Below, piece by piece: positions 51,972 through 62,023 of a stretch of DNA of 64,000 nt. The notes beneath the pieces were generated by a model that saw only the letters and a list, made by a program, of their open reading frames with translations, searched no databases and was not told the origin of the DNA. The translations under genes were made by a program, and so were the position numbers. Position 1 is the first letter of the stretch; every line of letters begins with the position of its first letter. Source of the DNA: Streptomyces sp. TP-A0356. GTDB taxonomy: Bacteria; Actinomycetota; Actinomycetes; Streptomycetales; Streptomycetaceae. The stretch is from contig NZ_BBZJ01000024.1 of NCBI RefSeq assembly GCF_001417775.1, positions 142,875 to 206,874 on the forward strand. The letters are read 5' to 3'.

Positions 51972-52397
51972 ATGAGGGCCGGTGGAGCGGGGGCCGGTGC
52001 GGTGCGGGCGGGGACGGAGCTGCCGCCGCTGGAGATCGAGATCACCCGCACGCTGATCGTGGCCGGGGCGATCGCGTCCCGCGACTACCAGGATGTGCAC
52101 CACGACGCGGAGCTGGCCCGGCAGAAGGGCTCACCCGACATCTTCATGAACATCCTGACCACCAACGGTCTGGTCGGGCGGTACGTCACGGACCACTTCG
52201 GCCCGGACGCGGTCCTGCGCAAGGTGGCCATACGGCTCGGTGCGCCCAACCACCCGGGCGACACGATGGTGCTGACCGGCACGGTCGAGTCGGTCGACGG
52301 AGAGACGGCCACGGTGCGGGTGGTCGGGGCGAACGGCATCGGCCGGCACGTCACGGGCACGGTCACCGTCTGCGTCCCGGGCGGGAGTGCCGGATGA
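51972..52397 (+). CDS. ChsH1-like MaoC-family hydratase
   Basis: 141-aa single hot-dog domain. The hydratase motif appears as ASRDYQDVHHDAELA, with Asp and His of the MaoC active site. ATG 51972 has GAGGGGG close upstream. The frame is open back to a GTG at 51882 overlapping the previous stop, but that leader looks random. It ends in an ATGA overlap with the thiolase-like gene. It would form the catalytic half of a heteromeric hydratase with the upstream protein. Confidence 0.85.
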   Translation: MRAGGAGAGAVRAGTELPPLEIEITRTLIVAGAIASRDYQDVHHDAELARQKGSPDIFMNILTTNGLVGRYVTDHFGPDAVLRKVAIRLGAPNHPGDTMVLTGTVESVDGETATVRVVGANGIGRHVTGTVTVCVPGGSAG

Positions 52398-53560
52398 GCC
52401 TGCGGACGAAGGACGCCCTCGGCGGACGGGCCGCGGTCGTCGGGATCGGGGCCACCGAGTTCTCCAAGGACTCGGGGCGCAGCGAGCTGCGGCTGGCGGC
52501 GGAGGCGGTGCGGGCCGCGCTGGACGACGCGGGGCTGCGGCCCTCCGACGTGGACGGCATGGTCACCTTCACGATGGACACCAGTCCGGAGATCACCGTG
52601 GCCCAGGCGGCCGGGATCGGCGAGCTCTCCTTCTTCTCCCGGATCCACTACGGCGGCGGGGCGGCCTGTGCCACGGTCCAGCAGGCCGCGCTCGCGGTGG
52701 CGGCCGGGGTGGCCGAGGTCGTGGTCTGCTACCGCGCGTTCAACGAACGCTCGGGCCGCCGCTTCGGCTCCGGGGTGCAGCACCGCGAGCCGTCGGCGGA
52801 GGGCACGGCGCTCGGCTGGAACCTGCCGTTCGGGCTGCTCACCCCGGCGTCCTGGGTGGCGATGGCGGCCCGGCGGTATCTGCACGTGTACGGGCAGACG
52901 CCCGAGGCGTTCGGCCATGTGGCCGTCGTGGACCGCGGGTACGCGGCGACGAACCCGGCGGCGTACTTCCACGGCAGACCCATCACGCTCGCCGACCACG
53001 CGGCCTCGCGTTGGATCGTGGAGCCGCTGCGGCTGCTCGACTGCTGCCAGGAGACGGACGGCGGCCAGGCGCTGGTGGTCACCACCGTGCAGCGGGCGCG
53101 TGACCTGCCGCGCCTGCCCGTGGTGGTCACGGCCGCGGCCCAGGGAGCGGGCCGCGCACAGGAGCAGATGACCAGCTTCTACCGGGACGACCTGACCGGG
53201 CTGCCGGAGATGGGCGTGGTGGCCCGTCAGCTGTGGCGGACGTCGGGCATGGGACCCGCGGACATCGACGTGGGCATCCTCTACGACCACTTCACCCCGT
53301 TCGTGCTGATGCAACTGGAGGAGTTCGGGTTCTGCGAGCCGGGCGCGGCGGCCGATTTCGTGGCCGCGGGACGACTGCCGCTGAACACCCATGGGGGGCA
53401 GCTGGGAGAGGCGTATCTGCACGGGATGAACGGGATCGCGGAGGCGGTACGCCAACTGCGCGGTACGGCCGTCAACCAGATACCGGGCGCCGCGCGCACC
53501 CTGGTCACCGCGGGAACCGGCGTCCCCACCTCCGGCCTGATCCTGACAGCGGACGGATGA
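52394..53560 (+). CDS. Ltp2-like lipid-transfer protein / thiolase-fold aldolase
   Basis: 388-aa thiolase-superfamily protein of the SCP2/Ltp2 branch: AAVVGIGATEFSKDSGR at the start, IHYGGGAACATVQQAA, and NTHGGQLGEAYLHGMNGIAE. In the known steroid pathway Ltp2 cleaves a 17-hydroxy side-chain CoA by retro-aldol reaction, releasing propionyl-CoA. The start overlaps the previous stop (ATGA). True substrate here is open: no other steroid-degradation genes are visible in the window. Confidence 0.86.
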   Translation: MSLRTKDALGGRAAVVGIGATEFSKDSGRSELRLAAEAVRAALDDAGLRPSDVDGMVTFTMDTSPEITVAQAAGIGELSFFSRIHYGGGAACATVQQAALAVAAGVAEVVVCYRAFNERSGRRFGSGVQHREPSAEGTALGWNLPFGLLTPASWVAMAARRYLHVYGQTPEAFGHVAVVDRGYAATNPAAYFHGRPITLADHAASRWIVEPLRLLDCCQETDGGQALVVTTVQRARDLPRLPVVVTAAAQGAGRAQEQMTSFYRDDLTGLPEMGVVARQLWRTSGMGPADIDVGILYDHFTPFVLMQLEEFGFCEPGAAADFVAAGRLPLNTHGGQLGEAYLHGMNGIAEAVRQLRGTAVNQIPGAARTLVTAGTGVPTSGLILTADG

Positions 53561-53631
53561 AGGGCGTTGCCCAGTACCGCCCCGGTACTCGTCCCTCAGG
53601 GGTGAACCCTCAGGCGGGCGTACAGGATCGT

Positions 53632-53648
53632 CCACCTTCAGGAGGTGG
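53632..53648. other. Small dyad between ltp2-like and sigma genes
   Basis: CCACCT-TCAGG-AGGTGG is a perfect 6-5-6 inverted repeat 72 bp after the thiolase-like stop. It may be a weak terminator or an operator; the stem contains a ribosome-site-like AGGAGGTGG but no ORF follows in register. Confidence 0.35.
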
Positions 53649-53709
53649 AGGTGGCACCCCGCATACAACCTGAGGCGGAGACCGCTTCGGGACCTGCGGG
53701 CGATCCGCC

Positions 53710-53734
53710 GGAACAGGGGCCGAACCTAGCGTGG
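53710..53734 (+). promoter_or_regulatory. Possible ECF-type promoter, leaderless
   Basis: GGAAC (53710-53714) and CGTGG (53730-53734) are spaced by 15 bases, near the ECF-type -35 GGAAC and -10 CGT pattern. The expected start of transcription falls at about the ATG of the sigma factor gene (53739), suggesting a leaderless, possibly self-controlled transcript. Confidence 0.35.
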
Positions 53735-53738
53735 AGCC

Positions 53739-54293
53739 ATGACCACACCCGTCTGCGCCAGCGCTTCGAACGCCGTTACGTCAGCGAGGCAGACCCTTCC
53801 GTACCCGTCGTTCTCGTCGTACGTGAAGGCGCGCCAGCCGGTGCTGCTGCGCACCGCCCGGTCGCTGACCGCGAATCCGAGCGACGCGGAGGACCTGCTG
53901 CAGACCGCACTGGCGAAGACCTATGTCGCCTGGGAGCGGATCGAGGACCATCGCGCGCTCGACGGGTATGTACGCCGGGCGCTGCTGAACACGCGGACCT
54001 CCCAGTGGCGCAAGCGCAAGGTCGACGAGTTCGTCTGCGACGAACTGCCCGAGCCGGAGGGGACGCCCTCCGCGGATCCGGCCGAGGAGCAGGCGCTCCA
54101 CGACGCCATGTGGCGTGCGATCATGAAACTGCCCGCGCGTCAGCGGGCGATGGTGGTCCTGCGGTACTACGAGGACCTGAGCGAGGCTCAGACGGCGGAG
54201 GTGCTCGGCGTCTCCATCGGCACGGTCAAGTCGGCGGTCTCCCGGGCCCTGGGCAAGCTCCGCGACGACCCCGAACTGGAGCCGGTGCGCTAG
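53739..54293 (+). CDS. SigE-family ECF sigma factor
   Basis: 184-aa sigma factor. Region 2 is FSSYVKARQPVLLRTARSLT and SDAEDLLQTALAKTYVAW. Region 4 is LPARQRAMVVLRYYEDLSEAQTAEVLGVS with helix-turn-helix GTVKSAVSRALGKLR. It is of the SigE family used widely in Streptomyces. No anti-sigma gene is adjacent, in keeping with many family members. The ATG has GGAG 4 nt before it. The N-terminal 20 residues are Thr/Ser/Ala-rich and may not be part of the fold. Confidence 0.9.
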   Translation: MTTPVCASASNAVTSARQTLPYPSFSSYVKARQPVLLRTARSLTANPSDAEDLLQTALAKTYVAWERIEDHRALDGYVRRALLNTRTSQWRKRKVDEFVCDELPEPEGTPSADPAEEQALHDAMWRAIMKLPARQRAMVVLRYYEDLSEAQTAEVLGVSIGTVKSAVSRALGKLRDDPELEPVR

Positions 54294-54335
54294 TCGTCCG
54301 GCCTGTGCCCTGATCGATCATGCCGGGCCCTAGTG

Positions 54336-54353
54336 ACATACCAAGCGGTATGT
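54336..54353. promoter_or_regulatory. TetR-type operator upstream of acyl-CoA ligase
   Basis: ACATACC-AAGC-GGTATGT is an 18-bp inverted repeat with perfect 7-bp arms, 61 bp before the start codon. The ATACC...GGTAT arms are typical of TetR-family operators. No TetR gene is in the window. Confidence 0.6.
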
Positions 54354-54413
54354 GCGCAGAATCAGCGGAACCCCCCTACTACCGCGTAGGCAACGTCGCC
54401 CCGGGAGGACGCC

Positions 54414-56069
<1,656 letters not shown>

Positions 56070-56087
56070 GGCCGTTCCCGGCATGTT

Positions 56088-56117
56088 GGGGCGCTGTTTC
56101 ACGTGAAACAGCGCCCC
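56088..56117. other. parS site embedded in a terminator hairpin
   Basis: The parS core GTTTCACGTGAAAC (56096-56109) is flanked by GGGGCGCT and AGCGCCCC, making a perfect 30-bp palindrome between two convergent genes. The RNA form would be a strong terminator-like stem; the DNA form is a perfect ParB site. Confidence 0.85.
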
Positions 56118-56154
56118 CGCAGCGTATGAGCTGGCAAATCCCCTTGGGGCGGGC

Positions 56155-59100
56155 TCAGTTCGTGCCGATTCGCGCCAGCAGATCCACGATCCGCTCCTGC
56201 ACCTCGGCGCTCGTCGAGCGCTCCGCCAGGAACAGGACCGTCTCCCCGGAGACCAGCCGGGGCAGATCCGCCTGGTCGACGGCAGCGGTGTAGACGACGA
56301 GCGGGGTGCGGTTGAGCAGGTTGTTCGCGCGCAGCCAGTCGACGACTCCGGCCTGACGGCGGTGTATCTGCATCAGGTCCATCACCACGAGGTTCGGCCG
56401 CATCTGCGCGGCCAGCGTGACCGCGTCCGCGTCCGACGCGGCCCGCGCGACCTGCATGCCGCGCCGCTCAAGCGTTGCCGTGAGCGCGAGCGCGATCTCC
56501 GCGTGCTCCTCGATGAGCAGGACACGCGGTGGGTGCTGCTCGGAATCGCGCGGGGCGAGCGCCTTCAGCAGTACGGCCGGGTCGGCGCCGTACGCCGCCT
56601 CGCGCGTCGCCTGACCGAGGCCCGCCGTGACCAGCACGGGGACCTCGGCGGCCACCGCCGCCTGGCGCAGCGACTGGAGCGCGGTCCGCGTGATGGGGCC
56701 GGTGAGCGGGTCGACGAAGAGGGCGGCCGGGAAGGCGGCGATCTGCGCGTCGACCTCCTCACGGGAGTTGACGATGACGGGCCGGTAGCCGCGGTCGCTG
56801 AGCGCTTGCTGGGTCGTCACGTCCGGCGCGGGCCATACGAGCAGCCGACGCGGGTTGTCGAGTGGCTCCGGCGGCAGCTCGTCGTCCATCGGCCGGGCCT
56901 GGGGCTGGTCGGCGATCTCCACGGCACCGCCGGGACCGTCGAGCGGCTCGGGACCTTCGGCCGCGTTCTCGTCCGGAGCCCCTATGGCGTACGACCGCCC
57001 GGCGCCCTCGGTGGCCGGGGCCAGGCGGCCCTGACCGGCCAGGGAGGGCTGAGCGGATGCGGCCTGCGGATGCGCGCGCGCCCCCGACTCCGGCCGCTCG
57101 CCCGCAGGTTCGGGACGCGTACCGAGCTTGCGGCGACGCCCCGCGCCGTTCGACTGGTGCGGGGGAGGCGTCGGCGACTGAGTGGAAGGCTGGGCTTGCG
57201 GCTGCGCTCCCCGACGGGCGAAGGGCACCCCCTGCCCCAGCGTCCGAACACTGATCGCCCGTCCCTGCGTCGAGTTGGGGTCGACGGGCGCGGCGGCCTC
57301 GGCGGGCAGCGGCTGAGCGGTCCGCGGCCGGGCGCCACGCTCGGGAGGCAGCGGGGTGCCCGCCGAGGGGGTCGGCGCCGGTACGGGCATCCCGGCGCCG
57401 GAGGTCTCACCGGAACGGGGCCAGGGCCCCGGCTGGGCGGCCTGCGGGGGGACCGGAGTGCCCGGCGCGGGCGTGGCCGCCGTGGGAACACCGCCCGCCG
57501 GGCTGCCCTGCGGGGGCACCGGCTGCGGGCCGGGCTGCTGCGGGCCGGGCTGCGTCTGGGCCGCGGGCTGCGGCGCGGGGACGGGCTGTCCGGGAAGGGG
57601 CCGAGCGACACCGGGGGCGGGCCGACCGGGAGCCGTCCGCGCGGCCACCGGCTGTCCGGGCATCGCCTGGCCGCCGGGCGCGCTCCGAGCCGGAAGTCCC
57701 TGCGGGGGAACGGCCCCCGCGGCCGCCGCGGGGGCGGGCAGGCCCTGTGCCGGGACAGGCATGTGCGGCGCCGGGAGGGGCTGCGGGCTCTCCTGCGCGG
57801 GAGCCGCCTGGGCAGGCGTGGCGGGCGCCAACTGCGCGGGCACGCCCTGCGGAGGCGTCAGCTGGGCAGGCACTGCCGGGGGAGGTGTCATCTGCGCCGG
57901 TACGCCCTGCGAAGGCGTCATCTGCGTCGGTACGCGCTGCGGAGTCGTCGGCGAGGCGGTGTCCGCCACCCCGTCCGCCGGCTGCCCGGGCGCGCTCTCC
58001 CGGCGGGCACGACGGCGGCCTGTGGGCACGGACACCGGATGCGGCTGCGGCGGCGTGTGGTCCGCGGCCTGGTCCTGCGGCACCGCGTCATGACGGCCCT
58101 CGTCGGCCGGGCCGGGCGCGGGCGTGTTCGGCCCGGCCATGTTCGGCTCGGGCATGCGGTCGGCCTCCGCGGGCGGCAGCGCGAACACCGGCCGGACACC
58201 GGAATGCGCGGCGGCGGCCCGCTCGTTCGCGGCGGCCAGGGCCCGCCGTCGGCGCCCGGTCGGTGTGGTCTCGGCGTCATCCGAGGACGGCGTACCGGAG
58301 GCCGCGGGCAGGGCGGGCGGCAGCGCCTGCGGCTCCACCTCCCGGCGGGCGCGCCGGCCGGTCGGCCCGGGAACGCCCTGCGGGGGCACGGCCGCTCCCA
58401 GAAGACCGGTGGCGGCGGCCGGGGCCCCGGCGGCGTGCTCGGCGGCGGTCACCACCGATCCCTCGGCCACGCCCTCGCTGTCGCTCTCCGCCGGGCTCGG
58501 CCGTCCGCGCCGCCGTCCCGTACCGCTGGACGCGGGGGCGTCCGCCACGGCATCGTCCGCGGTCGCCTGGTCCGGAACCGAGGCCTCGACGGCGGGCCCC
58601 TCCGTCGCGCGCCGCCGACGCCGGCCGGTGGGCGCCGCCGGGGCCGTATCGGCAGAGGGGGCGCCGTCGCCCACCTCGCTCTCCAGGAACGCGTCCACGG
58701 ACGACCGGCGGGCCCGCCGTCGTCCGCCAGCCTGCTCGGGCAGCGCGACCTCGGCCCCGGGCTCCGCCGCGGGCGTCTTGGCCGCAGGCGCCGCGACCGC
58801 GCCGGCGCCGCCGCCGAGCGGCACCTCCAGCACATACGCGCTGCCGCTCATGCCCGGGACCTCGTGCGTCTGCAGCACACCGCCGTGCGCGCGCACGATG
58901 CCGCCGACGATCGGCTGGTGCACCGGGTCTCCCCCGGCATATGGGCCGCGCACCTCGATCCGTACGACTTCGCCGCGCTGCGCGGCCGCCACGACGACGG
59001 TGTTGTCCATGTAACCGCCCGCCGAGACGGGCGCGTTGCCCGTGGAGTCGACGCCCGCGACGTCCGCGACGAGGTGGGCGAGCGCCTGCGCGAGCCGTTG

Positions 59101-60465
59101 CGGGTCGACCTCGGCCTCGATGGGCGGGGCATGCACGGCGAACTGCACCCGTCCGGGCCCGATCAGTTCGACCGCGCCGTCGACACCGGCCGCGACGACC
59201 GCGTCGAGCATGACGGTCGTCCGTACGAGCTCGTCCTCACCGGCGTCCAGCCGCTGGTAGCCGAGGACGTTGTCGACGAGCGTGGTGATGCGTGAGTAGC
59301 CGGCCGCGAGGTGGTGCAGCACCTGGTTGGCCTCGGGCCACAGCTGGCCGGCGTCGTCCGCGGCGAGCTTGGACAGTTCACCGCGCAGCTGGTCGAGAGG
59401 GCCGCGCAGCGACTGGCCCAGCACCGCGAGCAGTTGCTCGTGCCGGGCGGTCAGCGCCTCGTAACGGTCCTTCGCGCGCTCCCCCAGAGCGGCGTAGCGC
59501 TCGTCACCGGCCGCGATCTCCTCCGCGTGCCGCTCGCGCAGCCCGGTGAGCTCGGCGGCGTGCTCCTCACGCAGCCGCTCCAGCTCCTCCTCGTGCTCCT
59601 TGGTGATCCGCTCCAGCTCCTGCTTGTGCCGCTGGTCGGCCGCGTCCTTCTCCGCGACCACCGAGTCGAACGGGCGCCGGTCGGTGAAGGTCATCACGGC
59701 GCCCACGATCTGATCGCCGTCGCGCACCGGCGAGGTCGTCAGGTCGACCGGCACCTTGTCGCCGCTCTTGGACCACAGCACCTGCCCGCGCACCCGGTGC
59801 TTGCGTCCGGAGCGCAGCGTGTCGTGCAGCGGCGACTCCATGTACGGGAAGGGGGAGCCGTCCTCCCGGGAGTGCAGCACCAGGGTGTGCAGCTCCTTGC
59901 CGCCGAGGTCACTGGCCCGGTATCCGAGGATCTGGGCGGCGGCCGGGTTGACGAGCACGATCCGCCCGTCGGTGTCCGTGCCCACCACGCCCTCGGCCGC
60001 GGCCCGCAGGATCATCTCGGTCTGCCGCTGGGAGCGGGCGAGTTCGGCCTCCGTGTCGACGGTCCCGGACAGATCGCGGACGACGAGCATGAGCAGCTCG
60101 TCGCCGGTGTAGCCGTGGCCGTCGTAGGCCTGCCGACCGTCCTCCAGATTGGCGCTCGTGACCTCGACGGGGAACTCGCTGCCGTCCGTCCGCCGGGCGA
60201 TCATCCGCGTCGGCTTGGTCCGCCCCTGCTGGTCGACGGAGTCGGGCAGCCGCATGGACCCGGGGATCAGCCGGGAGTCGAACTCCGGCAGCAGATCGAG
60301 CAGCCCGCGCCCCACCAGGGCGGTCCCGGGCGTCTCGAAGGCCTCCAGGGCGATGGTGTTGGCGTTGACGACGGTCCCGTTCGCGTTGACCAGCACCAAC
60401 GCGTCCGGGAGCGCGTCCAGTATGGCAGCGAGGCGAGCAGCGCCTCGGGATGGCCTGCTGCTCAC
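56155..60465 (-). CDS. Giant PAS / pseudo-histidine kinase / receiver protein
   Basis: 1436-aa soluble sensor. Order: PAS 1 (about 10-130), PAS 2 (about 145-265, VGTDTDGRIVLVNPAAAQIL), a long Glu/Arg coiled coil (about 265-335), a HisKA-like helix pair, a degenerate ATPase region (about 390-550), a Pro/Ala/Gln-rich linker of some 550 residues with repeated TGRRRR blocks, and two receiver-like domains. The phospho-acceptor motif reads VLGQSLRGPLDQLR where SHELRTPL is usual, so the histidine is gone. The last receiver keeps an acidic pair (LLIEEH) and the phospho-Asp (VVMDLM). GTG 60465 follows GGGAGG; a GTG at 60486 is possible. No membrane segment. Confidence 0.85.
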   Translation of the reverse strand: MSSRPSRGAARLAAILDALPDALVLVNANGTVVNANTIALEAFETPGTALVGRGLLDLLPEFDSRLIPGSMRLPDSVDQQGRTKPTRMIARRTDGSEFPVEVTSANLEDGRQAYDGHGYTGDELLMLVVRDLSGTVDTEAELARSQRQTEMILRAAAEGVVGTDTDGRIVLVNPAAAQILGYRASDLGGKELHTLVLHSREDGSPFPYMESPLHDTLRSGRKHRVRGQVLWSKSGDKVPVDLTTSPVRDGDQIVGAVMTFTDRRPFDSVVAEKDAADQRHKQELERITKEHEEELERLREEHAAELTGLRERHAEEIAAGDERYAALGERAKDRYEALTARHEQLLAVLGQSLRGPLDQLRGELSKLAADDAGQLWPEANQVLHHLAAGYSRITTLVDNVLGYQRLDAGEDELVRTTVMLDAVVAAGVDGAVELIGPGRVQFAVHAPPIEAEVDPQRLAQALAHLVADVAGVDSTGNAPVSAGGYMDNTVVVAAAQRGEVVRIEVRGPYAGGDPVHQPIVGGIVRAHGGVLQTHEVPGMSGSAYVLEVPLGGGAGAVAAPAAKTPAAEPGAEVALPEQAGGRRRARRSSVDAFLESEVGDGAPSADTAPAAPTGRRRRRATEGPAVEASVPDQATADDAVADAPASSGTGRRRGRPSPAESDSEGVAEGSVVTAAEHAAGAPAAATGLLGAAVPPQGVPGPTGRRARREVEPQALPPALPAASGTPSSDDAETTPTGRRRRALAAANERAAAAHSGVRPVFALPPAEADRMPEPNMAGPNTPAPGPADEGRHDAVPQDQAADHTPPQPHPVSVPTGRRRARRESAPGQPADGVADTASPTTPQRVPTQMTPSQGVPAQMTPPPAVPAQLTPPQGVPAQLAPATPAQAAPAQESPQPLPAPHMPVPAQGLPAPAAAAGAVPPQGLPARSAPGGQAMPGQPVAARTAPGRPAPGVARPLPGQPVPAPQPAAQTQPGPQQPGPQPVPPQGSPAGGVPTAATPAPGTPVPPQAAQPGPWPRSGETSGAGMPVPAPTPSAGTPLPPERGARPRTAQPLPAEAAAPVDPNSTQGRAISVRTLGQGVPFARRGAQPQAQPSTQSPTPPPHQSNGAGRRRKLGTRPEPAGERPESGARAHPQAASAQPSLAGQGRLAPATEGAGRSYAIGAPDENAAEGPEPLDGPGGAVEIADQPQARPMDDELPPEPLDNPRRLLVWPAPDVTTQQALSDRGYRPVIVNSREEVDAQIAAFPAALFVDPLTGPITRTALQSLRQAAVAAEVPVLVTAGLGQATREAAYGADPAVLLKALAPRDSEQHPPRVLLIEEHAEIALALTATLERRGMQVARAASDADAVTLAAQMRPNLVVMDLMQIHRRQAGVVDWLRANNLLNRTPLVVYTAAVDQADLPRLVSGETVLFLAERSTSAEVQERIVDLLARIGTN

Positions 60466-60651
60466 GAGACGCTTCCTCCCTGTCACCGCACCTTTCCGAC
60501 CGCGGAGGCCATCTTGCCAACCGGCCCGCAGCGTGTCACGCGAGGGAGTCTACGGGCAGTGGCCCAGCTCGCGGTGCCGGATGAGTGGGAGGTCGCACGC
60601 GGAAGTGACGCAGAACGTGTGACCGCGCAGGTCGCCGGGCGGGTCCCCGGC

Positions 60652-61131
60652 TCACTCGTGCCGCTCGTCCGTCTCGGCCGCGGTCCGACGGGGCCGGTCC
60701 GACGAACGAACGTCCGGCAACAGGGGCACCATGTCGTTCCACCGGGCGACCTGACAGCCGTCCCCGCGGTCGTACCGCGCGTCGACCGGGCGCCCCGCCC
60801 AGGTGCCGGTGATGCGTGCGGTGGCCGGGCCGCCGCACTCCATCGTGCAGAGCCTGCCGCGCGGCACCGGGGCGAAGGGGTCCCGGCCCCAGACGGTCCG
60901 CCGGTCGAGGATGGCGCACGCGCGGGCCGGGTGCGGATGACTGCCGCGGCCGGGATGGCACCGCAGCACGTACGTCCCGTTGGCGCGCCCCGCATGGCTG
61001 ACGGTGATGACGAGCCGGTCGCCGCGGGGGACGGGGGGATGGCCGTGCGCGTCCGCGGCGACGGGCGCCACGGCGGTGGCGAGGATGGCGACGGCACCGA
61101 GGAGCGTGCCGCGCGAGAGGAACTGGATCAT
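60652..61131 (-). CDS. SSI-family secreted protease inhibitor
   Basis: 159-aa exported protein of the Streptomyces subtilisin inhibitor type. Signal peptide to about residue 30 (ATAVAPVAADA), then the SSI core: TYVLRCHPGRGSHP, ARACAILDRRTVWG, the reactive-loop region GRLCTMECGG, and TGTWAGRPVDARYDRGDGC. By alignment the P1 residue would be Met in CTME. An additional cysteine stands two residues after P1 where SSI has Tyr. ATG 61131 has no evident ribosome site. The extra tail after LLPDV is longer than in SSI. Confidence 0.83.
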   Translation of the reverse strand: MIQFLSRGTLLGAVAILATAVAPVAADAHGHPPVPRGDRLVITVSHAGRANGTYVLRCHPGRGSHPHPARACAILDRRTVWGRDPFAPVPRGRLCTMECGGPATARITGTWAGRPVDARYDRGDGCQVARWNDMVPLLPDVRSSDRPRRTAAETDERHE

Positions 61132-61553
61132 GCCGTGACTAACGGCGGCGGGGCGCGAGGGTTGCGCGGTGACTTGCGACCCCTGTGACAGCTGAGGCAG
61201 GAGGGACCGCGGAAGGGGCACGGAGGGCCCAGGGACCGGGGAAGGGGCTGGGGGGTTCAAGCCTGTACGGGCTGGTTTGCCGGGCCTGGCAAACCAGGCT
61301 GGGGAGCTGTGGCGACGGGCCGGGGAGCTGGGGAAGCGGGCCGGGGAAACAGGCCGGCGAGCTGGGGACGGGCCGGGATGGCAGCCGGGACGGCCCGCCC
61401 GATCATCACCCGCCGGATCCCGCCCGCGGATCGCGGCCCAGCACTTTGCCCTGCGGCCTTTCTGCCTAGTACCGTGGGGGGCGATTGGTGACACCCCGCT
61501 CGGCTGTGTCATCATCTGCACGCACCACTCGCGCTTGCGCGGGCGGTTGTGCT
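61132..61553. other. Intergenic region with G-rich repeats
   Basis: 422 bp between the inhibitor gene and tRNA-Ser. It has loosely repeated GGGCCGGGGAGCTGGGGA-like units (61315-61375) and no ORF I support. The tRNA promoter should be in the last 80 bp. Confidence 0.45.
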
Positions 61554-61644
61554 GGAGGCGTCGCCTAGTCCGGTCTATGGCGCCGCACTGCTAATGCGGT
61601 TTGGGCCTTAAAGCCCATCGAGGGTTCAAATCCCTCCGCCTCCG
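61554..61644 (+). tRNA. tRNA-Ser (GCT)
   Basis: 91-nt class II tRNA. Acceptor GGAGGCG pairs with CGCCTCC, discriminator G. The anticodon loop CTGCTAA gives GCT. A long variable arm (TTGGGCC/TTAAA/GCCCAT region) and T-loop GTTCAAATC are present. Same anticodon as the tRNA at 23.3 kb, but a clearly different sequence. Confidence 0.94.
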
Positions 61645-61849
61645 CGCTTGATCACGAAACCCCGGTCCACCTGACCGGGGTTTCGCCGTTTCCAGGGCTC
61701 CCCCCGGGAACCCCCCGGAAGTGCGTTTCCGCAGGTCACAAGGGGTGGGGCAAACGGATTTCACATGACGGCGGCAGTCATGTAATGTTCTTCCTGTCGC
61801 CGCGAGCGGGGCCGGAAGGGCCCGGGAGCGGGGAAGAAAAACAGAACAA

Positions 61850-61922
61850 GCACTCGTAGCTTAACGGATAGAGCATCTGACTACGGATCAGAAGGTTGCA
61901 GGTTCGAATCCTGCCGAGTGCG
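61850..61922 (+). tRNA. tRNA-Arg (ACG)
   Basis: 73-nt tRNA. Acceptor GCACTCG pairs with CGAGTGC, discriminator G. Anticodon loop CTACGGA gives ACG, arginine. T-loop GTTCGAATC is intact. An integrase relic follows, as expected for a tRNA attachment site. Confidence 0.95.
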
Positions 61923-61930
61923 CAGCACAT

Positions 61931-61971
61931 CAGAGGCCCTGTGGAGTGATCCACAGGGCCTCTGTCTTTTG
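61931..61971 (+). terminator. Rho-independent terminator after tRNA-Arg
   Basis: CAGAGGCCCTGTGGA (61931-61945) pairs perfectly with TCCACAGGGCCTCTG (61950-61964), then a T-rich tail (tctttt). Confidence 0.85.
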
Positions 61972-62023
61972 CGTTGACGGCAGTCTTTGACGGCAACCGC
62001 CTTTGAGGGCGATACAGGCCGGG

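Noticed and set aside
56362..59295. 977-aa plus-strand ORF
   Set aside because: It is antisense to the sensor gene, low-complexity Arg/Gly in composition, and has no domain; the minus frame shows clear PAS and receiver domains.
61934..61960. DnaA box near tRNA-Arg
   Set aside because: The GTGGA/TCCAC sequence belongs to the terminator stem and does not match the 9-mer.
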